From assembly GCA_039180525.1 (NCBI GenBank), contig JBCDDF010000002.1, positions 109,010-173,009 of the forward strand: a stretch of 64,000 nucleotides of DNA. The letters are read 5' to 3'. This document shows positions 19,137-27,158 of this stretch, piece by piece. Position 1 is the stretch's first letter; every line of letters begins with the position of its first letter. The notes under the pieces are model-generated. The model made no database searches, was not told where the DNA came from, and was given only the letters and a program-made list of their open reading frames with translations. Both the position numbers and the translations under genes were made by a program. This stretch comes from Halovulum sp039180525 (GTDB taxonomy: Bacteria > Pseudomonadota > Alphaproteobacteria > Rhodobacterales > Rhodobacteraceae).

Positions 19137-19976
19137 CTAGGCCGCCACGCGCTGTGGCAGATCCAGCAATGCCCTTGCCTGCTGCCAGGTGGCGACGGGC
19201 CGTTCGTGTTTCTCGCACAACGCGCGCACGCGACGGACCAGCGCCGCGTTGGAGGGCGCAAGCGTGTCCCGGTCAAGCCGGACATTGTCCTCTAGCCCGG
19301 TGCGCGCATGGCCGCCGGATGCGACACACCATTCGTTCAACACAAGTTGCTGCGGCCCGATGCCCGCCCCGCACCATTCGCTGTCCGGCGACAGACGCTT
19401 CACGGTCCGGACATAGAAATCGAAGGTTTCGCGATCGGCCGGCATGGCGTTCTTCACCCCCATGACGAACTGGATATAGGGCACCGCCGCGATGCGCCCG
19501 TCCCGCCACATCGACACCGCCTGATGAATATGGCTCAGATCGAACGCCTCGATCTCTGGCTTGACGCCGTGGGTCCGCATCTCCGCAGCCAGCCAGTCGA
19601 CCAGATCGGGCGGGTTCTCATAGACCCGGGTGGGGAAGTTGTTCGATCCGACCGACAGCGACGCCATATCGGGCGCCAGAGGCAGCATGCCGCCGCGTTC
19701 CTGCCCCGCGCCGGACCGCCCGCCGGTGGAGAGCTGGATGACCATGCCAGGGCAGTGTTTCCGCACGCCTTCCATCAGGGCCGCGAACTTTTCCGGGTCG
19801 GAGGATGGGGTCTGGTCGTCGTTGCGCACATGCGCGTGGACGATCGCGGCCCCGGCCTCGAACGCTTCGTGGGTGGACTCGATCTGTTCCGACACGGTGA
19901 TCGGAACCGCAGGGTTGTTTTCCTTTCGCGGCAGCGAGCCGGTGATGGCGATACAGATGATGCAGGGTTTGTTCAT
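19137..19976 (-). CDS. BKACE family protein (DUF849, beta-keto acid cleavage enzyme)
   Basis: A 279-residue TIM-barrel metalloenzyme of the BKACE family, which cleaves a beta-keto acid together with acetyl-CoA to give acetoacetate plus a shortened acyl-CoA. The metal-binding His pair is visible in V-H-A-H-V-R-N, and the conserved G-G-H-x-R-T-G-L-E-D-N carries the catalytic Arg, Glu and Asp by analogy with 3-keto-5-aminohexanoate cleavage enzyme. It lies between pcaG and pcaB, and no pcaI, pcaJ or pcaF is present. The parsimonious inference is that it acts directly on beta-ketoadipate. Family membership is secure; the substrate is not. Confidence 0.85.
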   Translation of the reverse strand: MNKPCIICIAITGSLPRKENNPAVPITVSEQIESTHEAFEAGAAIVHAHVRNDDQTPSSDPEKFAALMEGVRKHCPGMVIQLSTGGRSGAGQERGGMLPLAPDMASLSVGSNNFPTRVYENPPDLVDWLAAEMRTHGVKPEIEAFDLSHIHQAVSMWRDGRIAAVPYIQFVMGVKNAMPADRETFDFYVRTVKRLSPDSEWCGAGIGPQQLVLNEWCVASGGHARTGLEDNVRLDRDTLAPSNAALVRRVRALCEKHERPVATWQQARALLDLPQRVAA

Positions 19977-20057
19977 GGGGTCGATGTCCTTGCCGCGAAT
20001 GCATAACCATCAAATCATAGCGCCGGTGACAAGCGCCCGCCCGCTGGGCGGCGGGTA

Positions 20058-20654
20058 TCAGATATCGAAAAACACCGTCTCTCCGTCGCCCTGCAGGCGA
20101 ATGTCGAAGCGATAGACCGGCATTTCCGCACGCTCCTGCGGCGATGCAATCAGCGTGCCACGGGCCGCCGGGTCTTCGATTAGGTTCAATACCGGGTCGG
20201 CCGCATTGGCCTGGGCGCATTCGGGGAAATACATTCGGGTGGTCAGGCCGATATTGATGCCGCGCGCCGCGATCCACAGGCTGAGATGGGGCGCCGCGTC
20301 GGCCACCGCGCCGGGCCTGACCGTGTGGAACTGCCAGGCGCCGGTCTCGAAGTCACAGACGACCCGGCCCCAGCCGCGAAACCCATCCTCCACCGCGCCG
20401 TCGCCGGCGAAAACACCGGCGGCGTTGGGCTGCCAGACCTCGATCAGAACATCCCTGACGGGTTCGCCATGGCCGTCCCAAACGACGCCCTCTACGCGGA
20501 TGCGTTCACCCCTTGCGTTGGGCCCGGCGATATCGGCGCCCGCCTCCCGGCGATAGATCTCGAACCCCGCGGCCCGCGGCGCCAGGCCGATATGCACATA
20601 CGGCCCCGCGGTTTGCGACGCGGTTTCCGACAATAGCTTTGTGTTGGGGCGCAT
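20058..20654 (-). CDS. pcaG: Protocatechuate 3,4-dioxygenase alpha subunit
   Basis: A 198-residue alpha subunit of the intradiol dioxygenase that opens the protocatechuate ring to 3-carboxymuconate. The family start T-A-S-Q-T-A-G-P-Y-V-H-I-G-L is present, as are I-E-V-W-Q-P-N-A-A-G and the P-H-L-S-L-W-I-A-A-R-G-I-N segment. Expected for the alpha chain, the iron-ligand histidines of the beta chain are missing. The ATG at 20654 lies 4 bp after the pcaH stop, so the subunits are co-translated. Confidence 0.94.
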   Translation of the reverse strand: MRPNTKLLSETASQTAGPYVHIGLAPRAAGFEIYRREAGADIAGPNARGERIRVEGVVWDGHGEPVRDVLIEVWQPNAAGVFAGDGAVEDGFRGWGRVVCDFETGAWQFHTVRPGAVADAAPHLSLWIAARGINIGLTTRMYFPECAQANAADPVLNLIEDPAARGTLIASPQERAEMPVYRFDIRLQGDGETVFFDI

Positions 20655-20658
20655 CGCC

Positions 20659-21390
20659 TCAGCCTCCGTCGGCACGGTTTTCGAAAAACGTCGCCCGGCG
20701 GCCCCGCAGCACGATGTCGAAACGATAGGCGACGGTGTCATGCGGGATGGTGGCGTCGATATCCAGCTTCGCCGTCAGCCCGTCGATCGCGCTTTGGTCG
20801 GGGATCGTCTGCACGATGGCGCATAGCGGGATGAACGGGTCGCCTTCGAAATAGCACTGAGTGATCAAGCGCTGCGCGAAGGCCGCCCCAAAGACCGAGA
20901 AATGGATATGCGCAGGGCGCCAGGTGTTGGGGCCGTTCGGCCAGGGATAGGCGCCGGGTTGCACGGTCCGAAAGCGGTAGCGTCCCTGGGCGTCGGTCAG
21001 GGTTCGCCCGCAACCACCGAAATTCGGGTCGATCGGGGCCAAATAGGTGTCGACCTTGTGCCGATAGCGCCCGCCGGCATTGGCTTGCCAGCACTCCACC
21101 AAGGTATGGGGTACGGGCCGGGCGTTTTCGTCCAGCACTTGGCCATGCACCAGAATGCGCGGACCGATGGGGCTTTCGCCGGGGGCTGCGAAGTTCGTCA
21201 GCAGATCCCAATCCCCGGGCCCCAAATCGTCATCGGTAAAGACCGGCCCGGTGTTATGCAGCGCCGGATCCGCCAACTGGATCAGCCGACGTTTCGGGCT
21301 GCGCGCACGTGTGGTCTTGTAGTCCGGCGCATAGGCAGGCGGCTGGCGCGACCAGTCGCGCGGGTAGAGCGTACTGGGTGGGGATGTCAT
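20659..21390 (-). CDS. pcaH: Protocatechuate 3,4-dioxygenase beta subunit
   Basis: A 243-residue beta subunit carrying the non-haem Fe(III) site. The ligands are visible: Tyr in G-G-R-Y-R-H-K-V-D, Tyr in P-G-A-Y-P-W, and two His in R-P-A-H-I-H-F-S-V. The family N-terminus (Y-P-R-D-W-S-R-Q-P-P) and length are normal. The start overlaps the pcaC stop by ATGA. With pcaG it forms the ring-cleaving enzyme at the head of the pathway. Confidence 0.96.
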   Translation of the reverse strand: MTSPPSTLYPRDWSRQPPAYAPDYKTTRARSPKRRLIQLADPALHNTGPVFTDDDLGPGDWDLLTNFAAPGESPIGPRILVHGQVLDENARPVPHTLVECWQANAGGRYRHKVDTYLAPIDPNFGGCGRTLTDAQGRYRFRTVQPGAYPWPNGPNTWRPAHIHFSVFGAAFAQRLITQCYFEGDPFIPLCAIVQTIPDQSAIDGLTAKLDIDATIPHDTVAYRFDIVLRGRRATFFENRADGG

Positions 21391-21776
21391 GTCCCTGCCT
21401 CTTCCTCCTCCATCTCGGCGAATGTCCGTTTGGCCAGTTTAATCGCATGATTGGCCTTGGGCACCCCGGCATAGATCGCGACATGCAGAAAGGCTTGCAG
21501 GACTTCATCCCGGGTCGCACCGGTATGGGCGGTGGCGCGGACATGCATCGGGATTTCGTCGAAGTTCCCACACGCGGCCAAAAGCGCCAGTGTCAGCAAC
21601 GACCGATCGCGCCGGCTGATCGTGTCGTCGGCCCAGACCGTGCCCCAGGCGGCTTCGGTGATCAGGGTCTGGAACGGCCGGTCAAACGCGGTCGTGGCGG
21701 CCTCTGCCCGGTCGACATGGGCATCGCCCAGAACCGCGCGGCGAATACGCGTCCCGTCTTTCTGGCGATCAGTCAT
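21387..21776 (-). CDS. pcaC: 4-carboxymuconolactone decarboxylase
   Basis: A 129-residue AhpD-like protein that decarboxylates 4-carboxymuconolactone to beta-ketoadipate enol-lactone. Family features are G-T-V-W-A-D-D-T-I-S-R-R-D-R-S-L-L-T-L-A, E-I-P-M-H-V-R-A-T and G-A-T-R-D-E-V-L-Q-A. The ATG at 21776 overlaps the end of pcaD by 8 bp; upstream codons in the frame are inside pcaD and not used. It lies between pcaD and pcaH. Confidence 0.94.
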   Translation of the reverse strand: MTDRQKDGTRIRRAVLGDAHVDRAEAATTAFDRPFQTLITEAAWGTVWADDTISRRDRSLLTLALLAACGNFDEIPMHVRATAHTGATRDEVLQAFLHVAIYAGVPKANHAIKLAKRTFAEMEEEEAGT

Positions 21777-22557
21777 GGGTCGTTTCCAAGAAGTGTCTGA
21801 CCAAGGCGGCGAAGCGGTCCGGTGCCTCAGCCATCGGCAAATGCCCGACGCCGCCCATCTCTTCGTAACGCGCATTCGCCAGGCTGTCCGCAAAGGACTT
21901 CACCTGCGCGGGCGGGCTGGCACCGTCATGGGCGCCCGCGACGACCAAGGCGGGGCACGTGATCCGAGCGATCTGCGCACCCAGATCCGCGGCCGCCAGC
22001 GCTGCGCAACAGCCTGCATAGCCTTGCGCCGGCGTCGCCGTCAGCATGGCGCGCCAATGGTCCATATCCGGGCCGTGGCGGGCCTCCGGCGCGAACCATC
22101 GGTCGAGGATCGCATCGGCGATGCGCTCGATGCCGCCGGCCCGCACCGCGCTGATCCGGTCGGCCCACAGCTGCGCCGAACCCATGCGCGGGGCGGTGTT
22201 GGAAAACACCGCGCGCGTGACCGTCTTCGGTCGGGTCGCAGCGAGGTTTTGCGCCATCATGCCCCCCAGCGACACCCCGACAGGCGTCACCCGCGCCAGG
22301 CCCAGATGGTCCAGTATCGCCGCGGCATCCTCCGTCAGCATCGCCATATCATAGGGCCCGCCGTCCGGCGCGCCGGTTTCACCATGGCCACGGGTGTCCA
22401 TGCGGATACAGCGATAGGTGTCTTGCAAGCGGGCCACGACGCCATCCCAAAGCCGCAGATCGGTGCCCAGAGAGTTCAGAAACAACAGGGCCGGTCCGGC
22501 TTGCGGTCCGTCCTCACGCCAGAAAAGCCGAATGCCGGGCCGCGTCAGCCGGGCCAT
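21769..22557 (-). CDS. pcaD: 3-oxoadipate enol-lactonase
   Basis: A 262-residue alpha/beta hydrolase that hydrolyses beta-ketoadipate enol-lactone to beta-ketoadipate. The triad is visible: nucleophile Ser in G-V-S-L-G-G-M, Asp in G-A-H-D-G-A and His in G-V-G-H-L-P. The ATG at 22557 gives the normal N-terminus; the longer open frame is rejected because of its arginine-rich, non-family sequence. It is the first gene of the pca run. No adjacent pcaQ/LysR regulator is present; the 235 bp upstream separates it from a LacI gene that belongs to the sugar cluster. Confidence 0.92.
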   Translation of the reverse strand: MARLTRPGIRLFWREDGPQAGPALLFLNSLGTDLRLWDGVVARLQDTYRCIRMDTRGHGETGAPDGGPYDMAMLTEDAAAILDHLGLARVTPVGVSLGGMMAQNLAATRPKTVTRAVFSNTAPRMGSAQLWADRISAVRAGGIERIADAILDRWFAPEARHGPDMDHWRAMLTATPAQGYAGCCAALAAADLGAQIARITCPALVVAGAHDGASPPAQVKSFADSLANARYEEMGGVGHLPMAEAPDRFAALVRHFLETTHD

Positions 22558-22792
22558 CAGGCGCGCCCGAAAGGACACCGGGTCTGATCGACGCGGTCGA
22601 TCCGGACGCGGGTTCGAAACTCCGGCATACGCAACTTGTCCTCTTTTGCAGCCGTGTGGTCCCGCCCGGGTGGCAACGCGCCAAGGCCGGCCACGGCATC
22701 TTACAGCCCGCCCCGCGCCATGTCTGCGCGCATGAGCACCCGGGCGCAAGCGGCGGCGGCGCGCCACGGTCCAAGGCCAAGTTCCCTGCCGG

Positions 22793-23830
22793 CTAAGCCC
22801 GGGCGCCCAGCACCCCGCGCGGCCGGCGCAGTTCCTGCATCGGCGCCGCCGCCGGGTCCTTCAGCATCTGCAGCACCGCATGGGCCAGGGAGGTTCCGGC
22901 ATCCCGGACGTCTTCGCGCACGGTCAGGATCGGCCGGCGGAAACGGCGCAGAAAGTCGGTGCCCTCCTTGGCGACGATGTCGAAGTCGACACCGGTCACG
23001 CGGCCGGCACGCTCCATCGCGTCCACCGCGACCATACAGGCGTTGGTCGAGGCCGTGATGACGCCGTCGATCACCGGCCCATCGGCCGCGATCGCCCGAC
23101 GCAGGGCGGCATCGATCACCGCGCTGGCGTCGTCGCTGGTCGCATCGGCCAGGGTCCGGGTTTGCAGCCCGGCCGACTTTGCCGCGCCGGTCAAGCCGCG
23201 CACCATGTCCATGGCATAGGTCTGATCCATCGGCGGGGCGATGGCGATCAGGTTGCGGCGCCCCCTCGCCGCCAGCGCCTCGACCGCCAGCGTGCCGAAC
23301 GCCTCGTTATCGAAGTCGAAATAGGCATGCCGATCCAGCCATTCGGTTCGGCCATGGGTGGCGAAGGGAAAGCCGCGCGCCATCAGATACGCCACCCGCG
23401 GATCGCGCGGGGTGATCTGGTTCAGCACCACCGCGTCCGCGGACCGCGTCTCGACGATGTATTCAACTGGGCGCAGCACATCGTCGGACGGGAAATAGGG
23501 CGTGACCACAACGTGATAGGCGGTGCCGCGCAGCGCCGCCAGCATCGAGGAGATAAGCTGCGAGTTGTAGTTCATCCCATCGTCTTCGGTGGTCAAAACC
23601 AGAGAGATGACGTTGGTGCGCCCGGTGCGCAGCCGCACCCCCGCCCGATTGGGCAGATAGCCGACCTCCTCCGCCGCCGCGCGCACGCGCCGCTTGGTCT
23701 CCTGCCCGATATCCGGGGCATCGTTCAGCGCCCGGCTGACCGTCGGCACCGCCAGCCCGGTGATGCGCGAGATCGTCTTGAGCGTGGGGCGCTCGCCTTT
23801 CGCCACCGGGGGCGCGGGCGCATCAGCCAT
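22793..23830 (-). CDS. LacI family transcriptional regulator
   Basis: A 345-residue LacI-type repressor. The N-terminal helix-turn-helix (about residues 15-60) contains T-L-K-T-I-S-R-I-T-G-L-A-V-P-T-V-S-R-A-L-N and the hinge motif G-Y-L-P-N-R-A-G-V-R-L-R-T-G-R-T-N; a periplasmic-binding-protein-like sensor domain follows. The ATG at 23830 was chosen because it gives the usual short tail before the HTH. It diverges from a sugar ABC operon. Two LacI-type palindromes with central CG lie in the intergenic region, so local repression relieved by a sugar is likely. Confidence 0.92.
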   Translation of the reverse strand: MADAPAPPVAKGERPTLKTISRITGLAVPTVSRALNDAPDIGQETKRRVRAAAEEVGYLPNRAGVRLRTGRTNVISLVLTTEDDGMNYNSQLISSMLAALRGTAYHVVVTPYFPSDDVLRPVEYIVETRSADAVVLNQITPRDPRVAYLMARGFPFATHGRTEWLDRHAYFDFDNEAFGTLAVEALAARGRRNLIAIAPPMDQTYAMDMVRGLTGAAKSAGLQTRTLADATSDDASAVIDAALRRAIAADGPVIDGVITASTNACMVAVDAMERAGRVTGVDFDIVAKEGTDFLRRFRRPILTVREDVRDAGTSLAHAVLQMLKDPAAAPMQELRRPRGVLGARA

Positions 23831-23985
23831 CGCGGCCCCCTCGGCGGCGCATCCCGGTAGTGCCGAATACGGCGAAATCCTGCATACTCTTCCGATCCAC
23901 ATGACTGAAATCGCCCGAGCCACCGCCCGGGCCGTGCAGACGCCCATACCGCGCTCACTTCGGATATTCCAGCTTGATCGTAAAT

Positions 23986-24020
23986 CTAAATCGTTTTAGT
24001 AATTCTCTATAACGATTTAG
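23986..24020. promoter_or_regulatory. Two LacI-family operators in the sugar ABC operon promoter
   Basis: CTAAATCGTTTTAG (23986-23999) and CTATAACGATTTAG (24007-24020) are both 14-bp palindromes with a central CG, the hallmark of LacI-family operators. Their centres are 21 bp apart, about two helical turns, so bound dimers would lie on the same DNA face. A weak promoter (TTGATC at 23974, TAGTAA at 23997) would be covered by the first site. Confidence 0.78.
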
Positions 24021-24039
24021 AATCCTAGGGAGGATGATG

Positions 24040-25269
24040 ATGAACTATCGGGGATCGCTGCTTGCAGCGACAGCCATTGTCGCGGCCGGCGCCGTGAACG
24101 CGGTTGAGTTGGAAGTCACGCATTGGTGGACGTCCGGCGGGGAAGCCGCAGCTGTGGCGGAATTCGCCAAGGCGTTCGATGCCACCGAACACACCTGGGT
24201 CGACGGCGCGATTGCCGGCTCGGGCGGGACCGCGCGACCGATCATCATCAGCCGCATCCTGGGCGGCGACCCGATGGGCGCGACGCAATTGAACCACGGT
24301 CGCCAGGCAGAGGAACTGGTCGAGGCCGGGCTGATGCTGGATCTGACCGACATCGCGGAGGCGGGCAACTGGCGCGACATCGTCAACCCCGTGTCGCTGC
24401 TGGACAGCTGCACCCTGGATGGCCGCGTCTACTGCGTCCCGGTCAACATCCATTCCTGGCAGTGGATCTGGCTGTCGAACCAAGCCTTCGCCGATGCCGG
24501 TGTCGATACGCCCAACAACTGGGACGAGTTCGTTGCCGCCGCACCTGCATTGGAGGCGGCGGGCAAGATCCCGCTGGCGCTCGGCCAGCAGCCCTGGCAG
24601 TCGAACGGTGCCTTCGGCGTGATGGCGATCGCGCTGGGCGGCGAGGATCTGTGGAACAAGATCAACGTCGACAAAGACGCCGATGCCGCCGCCGGGCCGG
24701 AGATGGCAGTGGTGTTCGAAGCCGCCGCCGCGGCCCGGGAATTGGCGAAGGATTCAAACGTGCAGGACTGGAACCAGGCCACCAACCTGGTGATCACCGG
24801 TCAGGCCGGCGGGCAGATCATGGGCGACTGGGCTCAGGGCGAGTTTCAGGTCGCGGGTCAGACCGCTGGCGAGGAATACGAATGCCTGCCCGGGCTCGGT
24901 GTGAACGAGATCATCTCCACCGGGGGCGATGCGTTCTACTTCCCCAAACAGGACGACCCCGAGATCGAGCAGGCGCAGAAGGATCTGGCCGAACTGATGA
25001 TCTCCAAAGAGGTGCAGGTCGCGTTCAACCTCAAGAAAGGCTCGCTGCCCGTGCGCGGCGATGTCGATCTGGCGGCGGCCAATGACTGCATGCGCAAAGG
25101 TCTGGATATCCTGGCCGAAGGCAACGTGATGCTGTCGGGCGACCAGGTGTTGAGCCCCGACACACAGGGCCAGATCGAGGATCTGATGGTGGAGTTCTGG
25201 AACGACACCTCGATGACGGCCGCGGATGCGCAGGCGCGCTATGCCGCCATCATCGCCGACGCCGACTAG
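24040..25269 (+). CDS. Sugar ABC transporter substrate-binding protein
   Basis: A roughly 409-residue periplasmic binding protein of the family 1 (maltose/glucose-mannose) type, with a Sec signal peptide cleaved around V-N-A near residue 20. The mature start L-E-V-T-H-W-W-T-S-G-G-E is typical of glucose/mannose-binding proteins, and aromatic residues (H-S-W-Q-W-I-W) line the likely sugar site. Three ATGs are adjacent (24034, 24037, 24040); AGGGAGG (24027-24033) abuts the first, so the third has the proper 6-nt spacing. It is first in the operon and is followed by a strong hairpin. Confidence 0.92.
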   Translation: MNYRGSLLAATAIVAAGAVNAVELEVTHWWTSGGEAAAVAEFAKAFDATEHTWVDGAIAGSGGTARPIIISRILGGDPMGATQLNHGRQAEELVEAGLMLDLTDIAEAGNWRDIVNPVSLLDSCTLDGRVYCVPVNIHSWQWIWLSNQAFADAGVDTPNNWDEFVAAAPALEAAGKIPLALGQQPWQSNGAFGVMAIALGGEDLWNKINVDKDADAAAGPEMAVVFEAAAAARELAKDSNVQDWNQATNLVITGQAGGQIMGDWAQGEFQVAGQTAGEEYECLPGLGVNEIISTGGDAFYFPKQDDPEIEQAQKDLAELMISKEVQVAFNLKKGSLPVRGDVDLAAANDCMRKGLDILAEGNVMLSGDQVLSPDTQGQIEDLMVEFWNDTSMTAADAQARYAAIIADAD

Positions 25270-25282
25270 GCGCCACTGACCG

Positions 25283-25308
25283 CACCCGGCCCTGCGCAGG
25301 GCCGGGTG
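25283..25308 (+). promoter_or_regulatory. Perfect 13-bp inverted repeat between binding-protein and permease genes
   Basis: CACCCGGCCCTGC is immediately followed by its exact reverse complement, with no T-tract after it. In the mRNA it would form a very stable hairpin in the only large gap of the operon. Such structures commonly protect the upstream binding-protein message and lower read-through to the permeases. That role is inferred. Confidence 0.7.
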
Positions 25309-25329
25309 TGAGGTTTCGGAGATCCATCC

Positions 25330-26265
25330 ATGGCCGTCTACGACCCCACATCCGAGGCCGGCGCCGAACCGCGCGCGCCAGCCCGCCGCCGGCGCGGCAT
25401 CTTCCGCAATGCCACCGCAAAGATCGCGAGCCTGCCGATGGTCGCGACCGCGCTGGTGATCTTTGTCGGCTGTACCGCGTGGACCATCGTGCACTCCTTC
25501 ACCAACTCGCGGTTGCTGCCAAGGCTCGATTTCGTGGGGCTCGATCAATACGACCGGCTATGGGGCACGCGGCGCTGGCTGGTGTCGATCGAAAACCTTG
25601 CGATTTTCGGGCTTTGCTCGATGATTCTCACTTTGGTCATCGGCTTCACGCTGGCCGCCATGCTGGATCGCAAGATCCGGTTCGAGGATACGTTCCGCAC
25701 GATCTATCTCTACCCGTTCGCCCTCAGCTTCATCGTTACCGGGCTGGCCTGGCAATGGATCCTGAACCCCGATTTCGGCGTCCAGAACGTGGTGCGCTCG
25801 CTGGGCTGGGAAAGCTTCGAGTTTGACCCGCTCTATGACGCCGATATCGTGATCTTCGGCATCCTGATCGCCGCGATCTGGCAGGGCTCCGGCTTGATCA
25901 TGTGCATCATGCTGGCGGGCCTGCGCGGCATCGACGAAGACATCTGGAAAGCCGCCCGGGTCGACGGCATCCCGGTCTGGAAAACCTATGTGCGCATCAT
26001 CATTCCGATGATGCGGCCGGTCTTCATCACGGCCCTGGTGCTGATCGCCAGCGGCATCATCAAGGTCTATGACCTGGTCGTGGCGCAAACCTCCGGCGGG
26101 CCCGGTATCGCCTCGGAAGTGCCGGCGAAATACGTCTATGACAAGATGTTCAAGGATCAGAACCTGGCCCAGGGCTTCGCCGCATCGACCATGATGCTGC
26201 TGAGCGTGGTCATCATCCTGATCCCTTGGGCCTATCTGGAGTTCGGGGGCAAGAAACGTGGTTGA
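25330..26265 (+). CDS. Sugar ABC transporter permease (MalF type)
   Basis: A 311-residue inner-membrane permease with about six hydrophobic segments. The EAA loop that docks the ATPase is present as D-I-W-K-A-A-R-V-D-G-I-P-V-W-K-T-Y. The N-terminal 35 residues are cytoplasmic and rich in Arg. It is the second gene of the operon, after the hairpin. Its end overlaps the GTG of the second permease by 8 bp. Together they would form the membrane channel for a monosaccharide or related sugar. Confidence 0.93.
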   Translation: MAVYDPTSEAGAEPRAPARRRRGIFRNATAKIASLPMVATALVIFVGCTAWTIVHSFTNSRLLPRLDFVGLDQYDRLWGTRRWLVSIENLAIFGLCSMILTLVIGFTLAAMLDRKIRFEDTFRTIYLYPFALSFIVTGLAWQWILNPDFGVQNVVRSLGWESFEFDPLYDADIVIFGILIAAIWQGSGLIMCIMLAGLRGIDEDIWKAARVDGIPVWKTYVRIIIPMMRPVFITALVLIASGIIKVYDLVVAQTSGGPGIASEVPAKYVYDKMFKDQNLAQGFAASTMMLLSVVIILIPWAYLEFGGKKRG

Positions 26266-27154
26266 GGCGGTCTTTGACGGCCCGCACGGGCCAAAGCCCC
26301 GGCGCCGGTTCTCCCGCCGCAACATCTTTCTCTATGGCACGCTGATCCTGGTCGCCTGCTACTACGCGCTGCCGCTTTACGTGATGGTCGTGACCTCGCT
26401 GAAGGGCATGCCCGAGATCCGCATGGGCAATATCTTCGCCCCGCCGGTGGAGATCACCTTTCAGCCCTGGGTCAAGGCCTGGGCGGAGGCCTGCACCGGC
26501 ATCAATTGCGACGGGCTGAGCCGGGGCTTCTGGAACTCCGTTCAGATCCTTGTGCCCTCGGTGCTGCTGTCCATCGCCATCGCCTCGGTCAACGGCTATG
26601 CGCTGGCGAACTGGCGCTTTCGCGGGTCAGAGGTGTTCTTCACCATCCTCATCATCGGCGCCTTCATCCCCTATCAGGTGATGCTCTACCCGATCGTGAT
26701 CCTGCTGCGGGAACTGGGGCTCTACGGCTCGATCTGGGGTCTGGTGCTCGTCCACACCATCTTCGGCATGCCGATCCTGACGCTGCTGTTTCGCAACTAT
26801 TTCACCTCGCTCCCCGACGAGCTGTTCAAGGCCGCGCGCGTCGACGGGGCCGGGTTCTGGGGGATCTACCTGCGCATCATGGTGCCGATGTCGCTGCCGA
26901 TCTTCGTGGTCGCGATCATCCTGCAAGTCACCGGGATCTGGAACGATTTCCTGTTCGGCGTGATCTATACCAAGCCCGACCAATACCCGATGACGGTACA
27001 GTTGAACAACATCGTCAACTCGGTGCAGGGGGTGAAGGAATACAACGTCAACATGGCCGCCACGCTGCTGACCGGGCTGGTGCCGCTGGTCATTTACTTC
27101 GTCTCCGGCAAGCTATTCGTGCGCGGCATCGCCGCGGGCGCGGTGAAAGGGTGA
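26258..27154 (+). CDS. Sugar ABC transporter permease (MalG type)
   Basis: A 298-residue inner-membrane permease, the MalG-like partner. The EAA motif reads E-L-F-K-A-A-R-V-D-G-A-G-F-W-G-I-Y. The N-terminal K-P-R-R-R-F-S-R-R-N-I-F-L-Y is followed by the first membrane helix. The GTG at 26258 overlaps the previous stop, pointing to coupled translation. The ATPase gene starts 4 bp after its stop. Length and topology are normal for carbohydrate uptake transporter 1 systems. Confidence 0.93.
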   Translation: MVEAVFDGPHGPKPRRRFSRRNIFLYGTLILVACYYALPLYVMVVTSLKGMPEIRMGNIFAPPVEITFQPWVKAWAEACTGINCDGLSRGFWNSVQILVPSVLLSIAIASVNGYALANWRFRGSEVFFTILIIGAFIPYQVMLYPIVILLRELGLYGSIWGLVLVHTIFGMPILTLLFRNYFTSLPDELFKAARVDGAGFWGIYLRIMVPMSLPIFVVAIILQVTGIWNDFLFGVIYTKPDQYPMTVQLNNIVNSVQGVKEYNVNMAATLLTGLVPLVIYFVSGKLFVRGIAAGAVKG

Positions 27155-27158
27155 GGCC

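Noticed and set aside
22558..22767. N-terminal extension of PcaD
   Set aside because: Arg-rich, low-complexity translation with no counterpart in alpha/beta hydrolases.
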